The notes beneath the pieces were generated by a model, which had not been told where the DNA came from, searched no databases, and was given only the letters and a program-made list of their open reading frames with translations. From Desulfobacteraceae bacterium Eth-SRB1 (lineage in GTDB: Bacteria; Desulfobacterota; Desulfobacteria; Desulfobacterales; ETH-SRB1): a DNA stretch of 36,092 nucleotides. Below, one piece after another: positions 31,781 to 36,092 of the stretch. Position 1 is the first letter of the stretch. Every line of letters begins with the position of its first letter. Location of the stretch: contig RPGP01000029.1 of the NCBI GenBank assembly GCA_004193555.1, positions 1-36,092 on the forward strand, read 5' to 3'. The position numbers and the translations under genes were made by a program.

Positions 31781-34726
31781 ATGTTAAAAATGATTTTCAG
31801 AAATTTTGCGGCAAAATTTGTATTATATACTGTTGCCGTCAATATTTTATTATTTTTTCCAGCTATAAATTTTGGGAAAATCGATAATGCCGGTATCTTT
31901 GATTTTAAATATCTTCCGGTTGCTGATGCCGCTGTTGAAAACATCCGGTCTCCTGCCCAGTCTCATGATAGATGGCCGCATGAAAAGAGCGAACTTCTTC
32001 CTGATCCTTCCCTTGTATTCGGAAGACTTGCAAATGGTTTCAGATATGTATTAATGGAAAACCATAAGCCAAAGGGCAGGGTGAGTATGCATCTTAATGT
32101 TCAGGTCGGTTCGATACATGAGACAGACAGGCAACAGGGCCTGGCGCACTTTCTTGAACATATGCTTTTTTGCGGATCGGCTCATTTTAAACCAAGGGAG
32201 CTTGTCAGGTATTTTCAGAGTATAGGTATGAAGTTTGGACCTGATGCAAATGCCCATACAGGATATTATGAAACTGTTTATGATATTTTTTTGCCGGAGG
32301 GGAGCAGGGAAAGTCTTGAAAACGGCCTTACGGTGCTGAGAGATTTTGCAGACAGCGCACTTTTATTAGAGTCGGAGATCGACAGGGAGAGGAGGGTTGT
32401 CCTGGCTGAAAAGCGAACCCGCGATTCCGCATCATATCGTACATTTGTTTCAACCATGAAGTTCGAGTTTCCTGAAGCAAAAATATCGAGAAGATTTCCC
32501 ATCGGTATGGAGGATGTGATTAAAGATGCCGACCAAAAGCTGTTTAAAGAATTTTATGATACCTGGTACAGACCTGAAAAAATGATACTTGTTATGGTGG
32601 GGGACTTTGATGCCGGCACGTCAGCTTCACTAATAGAAAAAAAAATTTCAACATTATCGCCAAGGACACCGGCCAGACAGGGGCCTGATATAGGAGAGAT
32701 AAACCATAATGGTGTCAAAGCATTCTATCATTTTGAAAAGGAAACAGGAAAAACAACGGTCAGCATAGAGGTCGTGAAAAAAGTTGCAAAGGAGCCGGAT
32801 TCCCTTGATTTCCAAAGAAGGCTGCTTGTCCAGGATATTGCAGATCGTATAGTTCAGAACCGGCTTGATCTATTGGCAGGCAAGCCTGACACCCCATTTA
32901 CCTCGGCATCGATCAGCTCCGGAGTTTTTATGGGTCAGATAGAATTTGCCGGGATTACAGCAAAGAGCAGTCCCGAGAACTGGGAAAAATCACTTTTGCT
33001 TGTAGAACAAAACTTGAGAAAGGCTTTAAAGTATGGTTTCACAGAATCCGAGCTTGAGAGGGTGAAAAAAGATTTCCTGTCAGATCTGGATAAAGCGCTT
33101 AATAAGGCTCCGACACGTGATAGCAGGGCGCTGGCACGTGAAATAATCAGAGACCTTAATACAGGTATGGTTTCCATGTCGCCTGAGCAGAAAAAAAACC
33201 TTTTTGCTCCTGTAATAGCTTTTCTTACATTAAAAGATGTGCATGATTTGTTCATTAAGCTCTGGAAGTCTGAGCACAGACTTGTGCTTGTAACCGGAAA
33301 CGCTGAACTGGGAGCTGACGGCGCTGACCCTGAAGAGCTGATACTTGCCGCATTCAACAAAAGCGGCAGTATGGAAGTTTTAAGGCCGGTTAAAATGAAA
33401 ACCGTGATTTTCCCTTATCTTCCGGAGCCTGTTAATAAAGGGCGGATTATAAAAAAGAAAGTGATTTCCAACCTCGGTATTGTTCAGATTGATTTTGAAA
33501 ATGGTGTGCGTCTTAATCTCAAAAAAACAGACTTTGAGGCTGATGAAGTATTGGTTAATCTGTGTTTTGGTTCAGGCAGATCTGTTGAACCTTTAAACAG
33601 ACCCGGTCTTGCCGCTTTAAGCAGGGAAGTAATAAATGAAAGCGGGCTCGGCGCTCTTGACAGGGACGAGATTGAGCGCGCAATGGCGGGGAAAAACGCA
33701 AAGGTTATTTTTGGTGTTGGTGAAGATTCATTTTATTTTAGAGGAAAAACAGTATCAAAAGAGGTGCGGTTGCTGTTTCAGCTTCTTTATGCGCATTTGA
33801 CAGATCCGGGGTATCGGGAAGATGCTTGTAAACTTGCCATGGAACGTTTCAAGCAGAAGTATCTTAAACTTTCCAGTTCTATTGACGGTGCTATGAGGCT
33901 CACGGGAAAGCGATTCCTGGCAGGAGGTGACAGCCGCTTTGGCCTTCCTCATTATGACATGTTCAAAAATTTGATCCTTGATGATGTTAAATCATGGATA
34001 GATGCTCCACTAAGGCATGGCACATTAGAAGTTTCGATAGTGGGTGATTTTGATGTTGATTCAACAATCAAAATAGTTTCAGAATATTTTGGAAGCCTTC
34101 CTCAAAGACGAAATGGCCATGTGCAGAGAAAATCGGATTTCCCAAAATTTCCTGTTGCTCAATCACTTAAAATAAATGTTGCTACAAAAATACCAAAGGG
34201 GGTTGTAGTTGTTGCCTATCCGACGGAAGATTTATGGAATATCCACAGAACACGACTTTTTTCTGTTCTGTCGGATATTTTAACAGACAGGCTGCGTGAA
34301 AGGATACGGGAAAAGCTGGGAGCCGCTTATTCATTTGCCGTTTATAATAGGGCAAGCCGGGCCTATCCGGGATATGGCCTACTTCAAACATTTGTGCATG
34401 CGGCTCCTGAAGATATTAATATGATAATTAGTGAAATCAAAAAGGTCGTATCAGATCTTGCTGAAACCGGACCAGACAATGATGAATTGAGACGCGCAGC
34501 AGGTCCCACACTTACAGGTATTAAAGATATGATGCGAAGTAATGATTACTGGCTCAATACAGTTCTTTCAGGTTCGGCAAGACATCCCCAACAGCTTGAA
34601 TGGAGCAGGACAATAATGGATGATTATGCTTCCATTAGAAAAGATGAGTTGTCTTCTCTGGCAAAAAAATATCTAAATAATGATAAAGCAGCGGTAATTA
34701 GTGTTAAACCTGGCGCTAAATTTTAG
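31781..34726 (+). CDS. Exported M16-family zinc peptidase (pitrilysin-like)
   Basis: 981 aa. The N-terminus (A-A-K-F-V-L-Y-T-V-A-V-N-I-L-L-F-F) is a signal peptide or anchor, so it acts outside the cytoplasm. The zinc motif H123-F-L-E-H127 is followed by M-L-F-C-G-S, with the third ligand probably at about E203 (R-E-R-R-V-V). A second, inactive M16 half lies in the C-terminal part, with R-I-R-E-K-L-G-A-A-Y-S-F near residue 840, the R-x-x-x-G-x-x-Y type signature needed for substrate binding. It differs in subfamily from the PreP-like enzyme at 4486. Likely a periplasmic peptide-degrading enzyme. Confidence 0.92.
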   Translation: MLKMIFRNFAAKFVLYTVAVNILLFFPAINFGKIDNAGIFDFKYLPVADAAVENIRSPAQSHDRWPHEKSELLPDPSLVFGRLANGFRYVLMENHKPKGRVSMHLNVQVGSIHETDRQQGLAHFLEHMLFCGSAHFKPRELVRYFQSIGMKFGPDANAHTGYYETVYDIFLPEGSRESLENGLTVLRDFADSALLLESEIDRERRVVLAEKRTRDSASYRTFVSTMKFEFPEAKISRRFPIGMEDVIKDADQKLFKEFYDTWYRPEKMILVMVGDFDAGTSASLIEKKISTLSPRTPARQGPDIGEINHNGVKAFYHFEKETGKTTVSIEVVKKVAKEPDSLDFQRRLLVQDIADRIVQNRLDLLAGKPDTPFTSASISSGVFMGQIEFAGITAKSSPENWEKSLLLVEQNLRKALKYGFTESELERVKKDFLSDLDKALNKAPTRDSRALAREIIRDLNTGMVSMSPEQKKNLFAPVIAFLTLKDVHDLFIKLWKSEHRLVLVTGNAELGADGADPEELILAAFNKSGSMEVLRPVKMKTVIFPYLPEPVNKGRIIKKKVISNLGIVQIDFENGVRLNLKKTDFEADEVLVNLCFGSGRSVEPLNRPGLAALSREVINESGLGALDRDEIERAMAGKNAKVIFGVGEDSFYFRGKTVSKEVRLLFQLLYAHLTDPGYREDACKLAMERFKQKYLKLSSSIDGAMRLTGKRFLAGGDSRFGLPHYDMFKNLILDDVKSWIDAPLRHGTLEVSIVGDFDVDSTIKIVSEYFGSLPQRRNGHVQRKSDFPKFPVAQSLKINVATKIPKGVVVVAYPTEDLWNIHRTRLFSVLSDILTDRLRERIREKLGAAYSFAVYNRASRAYPGYGLLQTFVHAAPEDINMIISEIKKVVSDLAETGPDNDELRRAAGPTLTGIKDMMRSNDYWLNTVLSGSARHPQQLEWSRTIMDDYASIRKDELSSLAKKYLNNDKAAVISVKPGAKF

Positions 34727-34881
34727 GGGTCTGTCCGAAAATTTCGTTGTTTTTATTTCGATATTCTGATAAAAAATGTAGTTTGATTTGACAGCTGTTA
34801 TAAAAGCCGTTTATGTGGGCGGAATGTTTGATGAATTCGATTTTTTACGACTTTGTCATATATATATGGAAAGGATAAATG

Positions 34882-36092
34882 ATGAACAAAGAGACAGGAT
34901 CTGCCGGTTTTCCCGGCAGGTTGTGGAAATTATTTGCGTCAGTAAGGCTAACCGTTATTGTTCTTCTGTCGCTTGCGGTTACTTCTATTGTTGGAACGAT
35001 TATTCCTCAGAACCAGAGACCTGAGGCATACCTGAATGAATACGGTGAATTCTTTTATAGAATTTTATCAGCCTTTGATATTTTTGATATGTACCATTCA
35101 TGGTGGTTTCAGTTCCTGCTTCTTATTTTGAGCGTTAATGTTATTGTCTGCTCAATAAAGAGATTCTCTGCCTTATGGAAGATAGTATTTGTTAAAAATC
35201 CTTTTTTTGATATTTCAAAATTCAGAGATTTTTCTGATAAGGAGGAGTTTGTTGACACCCGTTCGCCCGAAGACCTGAAAAGGATATATGTGCCGATTGT
35301 TTCCAGAAGCTTTGGATACAGAAGGATTGAAGAAACGGACAATGGATTTTGTGTTTTTGCTGAAAAAGGACGCTGGACCGGCATCGGTGTTTATATTGTT
35401 CATCTTAGTGTTATTTTGCTGCTGATCGGCGGTCTGATAGGTTCGGTTTTCGGTTTTAAAGGATTCGTAAATATTCCTGAAGGTAAAACAATAAATAGTA
35501 TAAGATTGAGTAATACCGGCAAAGCACAAGATTTAAATTTTGATATCAGGTGTGATGATTTTAGTATAAAATTTTATGATTCCGGGGCGCCAAGCGAATA
35601 TCGCTCAACCCTGACAATACTTGAACAGGGCAAATCTGTTTTGACAAGGGATATTATTGTGAATGATCCTCTCCGTTACAAAGGGATAAATATCTTTCAG
35701 TCTAATTATGGCGAGCTTCCTCCTAAAGACATTACCTTGAATTTTAAAAACCGCATAACCGGCATGAGTAATAAGCAAAAGGTGTCTCTTGGGCAGCAGA
35801 TTAATCTCTCTGAAGACATGGGACAGTTTGTTGTAAAGGGTTACAGAAATTCATATGATTTCGGAGGCCATAATCTTGGAAAAACCTTTATGGGGATTCT
35901 TACCCCTGATAACGGAAGCCCTGTCCATGTAATAATGCCTGTGCGTTTTCCGGTTTTTGACAGGATGAGAAAGGGCAAACTGGCTATTTCCGTGGAAGAT
36001 TATGATCGTAGATATTATACAGGGTTACAGGTGACCAGAGATCCCGGAGTTTTAGTTGTTTATTCAGGATTTGTAATAATGATTATAGGATG
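34882..36092 (+). CDS. resB: ResB-family cytochrome c biogenesis protein, 3' end outside window
   Basis: The frame is open from ATG 34882 to the window end (about 403 codons). AAGGA (34871-34875) precedes it; the adjacent ATG at 34879 is an alternative. N-terminal hydrophobic helix L-T-V-I-V-L-L-S-L-A-V-T-S-I-V-G-T-I-I-P with Q-N-Q, then W-W-F-Q-F-L-L-L-I-L-S-V-N-V-I-V-C-S, then a third helix with V-Y-I-V-H-L-S-V-I-L-L-L-I-G-G. A periplasmic stretch with D-P-L-R-Y-K-G-I-N-I-F-Q-S-N-Y-G follows. This is the ResB layout of the system II cytochrome c maturation machine, which delivers heme to apocytochromes with ResC/CcsA; a ccsA-like gene would be expected just downstream. Confidence 0.9.
   Translation, partial: MNKETGSAGFPGRLWKLFASVRLTVIVLLSLAVTSIVGTIIPQNQRPEAYLNEYGEFFYRILSAFDIFDMYHSWWFQFLLLILSVNVIVCSIKRFSALWKIVFVKNPFFDISKFRDFSDKEEFVDTRSPEDLKRIYVPIVSRSFGYRRIEETDNGFCVFAEKGRWTGIGVYIVHLSVILLLIGGLIGSVFGFKGFVNIPEGKTINSIRLSNTGKAQDLNFDIRCDDFSIKFYDSGAPSEYRSTLTILEQGKSVLTRDIIVNDPLRYKGINIFQSNYGELPPKDITLNFKNRITGMSNKQKVSLGQQINLSEDMGQFVVKGYRNSYDFGGHNLGKTFMGILTPDNGSPVHVIMPVRFPVFDRMRKGKLAISVEDYDRRYYTGLQVTRDPGVLVVYSGFVIMIIG

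Noticed and set aside
34727-34770. A terminator after the exported M16 peptidase
   Set aside because: The CGAAA/TTTCG arms are very short and the following T-stretch is interrupted; too weak to call.
34788-35024. A 78-codon frame overlapping the start of resB
   Set aside because: The resB frame has clear membrane helices and a ribosome site; this frame starts at TTG without one and has no homology.

Overview
The window looks like a chromosomal stretch of an anaerobic Desulfobacterota bacterium, probably Desulfobacterales-like. That placement is an inference from gene content: an ole hydrocarbon gene set, a PiT/DUF47 phosphate pair, ResB, a DHH-CBS protein, a four-Cys small protein, and many short dispersed intergenic repeats. 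It mixes ordinary housekeeping genes with two blocks of accessory and defence genes, several of them decayed.

Layout. (a) 1-4090: an accessory block with a TIR-domain remnant fused by deletion to a HerA-like ATPase remnant, an intact RhuM-family protein, a Bro-N/DinD-like protein, and an XRE-ImmA pair behind a perfect 34-bp palindrome. (b) 4440-11063: core genes: an M16C (PreP-like) peptidase, a Lys-rich winged-helix protein, a DUF2062 membrane protein, rsmA, and a DHH-CBS protein. (c) 11060-13159: oleD and a Kv-type potassium channel with a C-terminal zinc ribbon, both on the minus strand. (d) 13260-18155: a plus-strand accessory block. It holds a tripartite hipB-hipS-hipT kinase toxin module with three regularly spaced operators, a DUF1016 nuclease with an N-terminal frameshift, a decayed second DUF1016-like piece, a truncated RhuM gene and a heavily deleted hsdR. 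Two pairs of direct repeats bracket the hip and DUF1016 modules. (e) 18247-25096: a small conserved protein, then tex, oleC, oleB and oleA on the minus strand. (f) 25097-36092: a J-domain protein, tRNA-Ala(GGC), a zinc-ribbon protein, a PpiD-like chaperone, a PiT phosphate transporter with its DUF47 partner, a second Lys-rich winged-helix protein followed by a second M16 peptidase, and the start of resB, which runs off the end.

How the genes work together. OleA, OleB, OleC and OleD together give the head-to-head condensation route from fatty acyl thioesters to long-chain olefins. Here oleD lies about 9 kb from oleABC, and the plus-strand accessory block sits between them inside a run of minus-strand genes, so insertion may have split the cluster. 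The hip module has the three-gene HipBST layout, with overlapping genes and an operator placed exactly in the spacer of a near-consensus promoter. The same two-gene order, Lys-rich winged-helix protein then M16 peptidase, occurs twice in the window with different M16 subfamilies. All functional assignments rest on motif and family recognition by eye; no database search was run.
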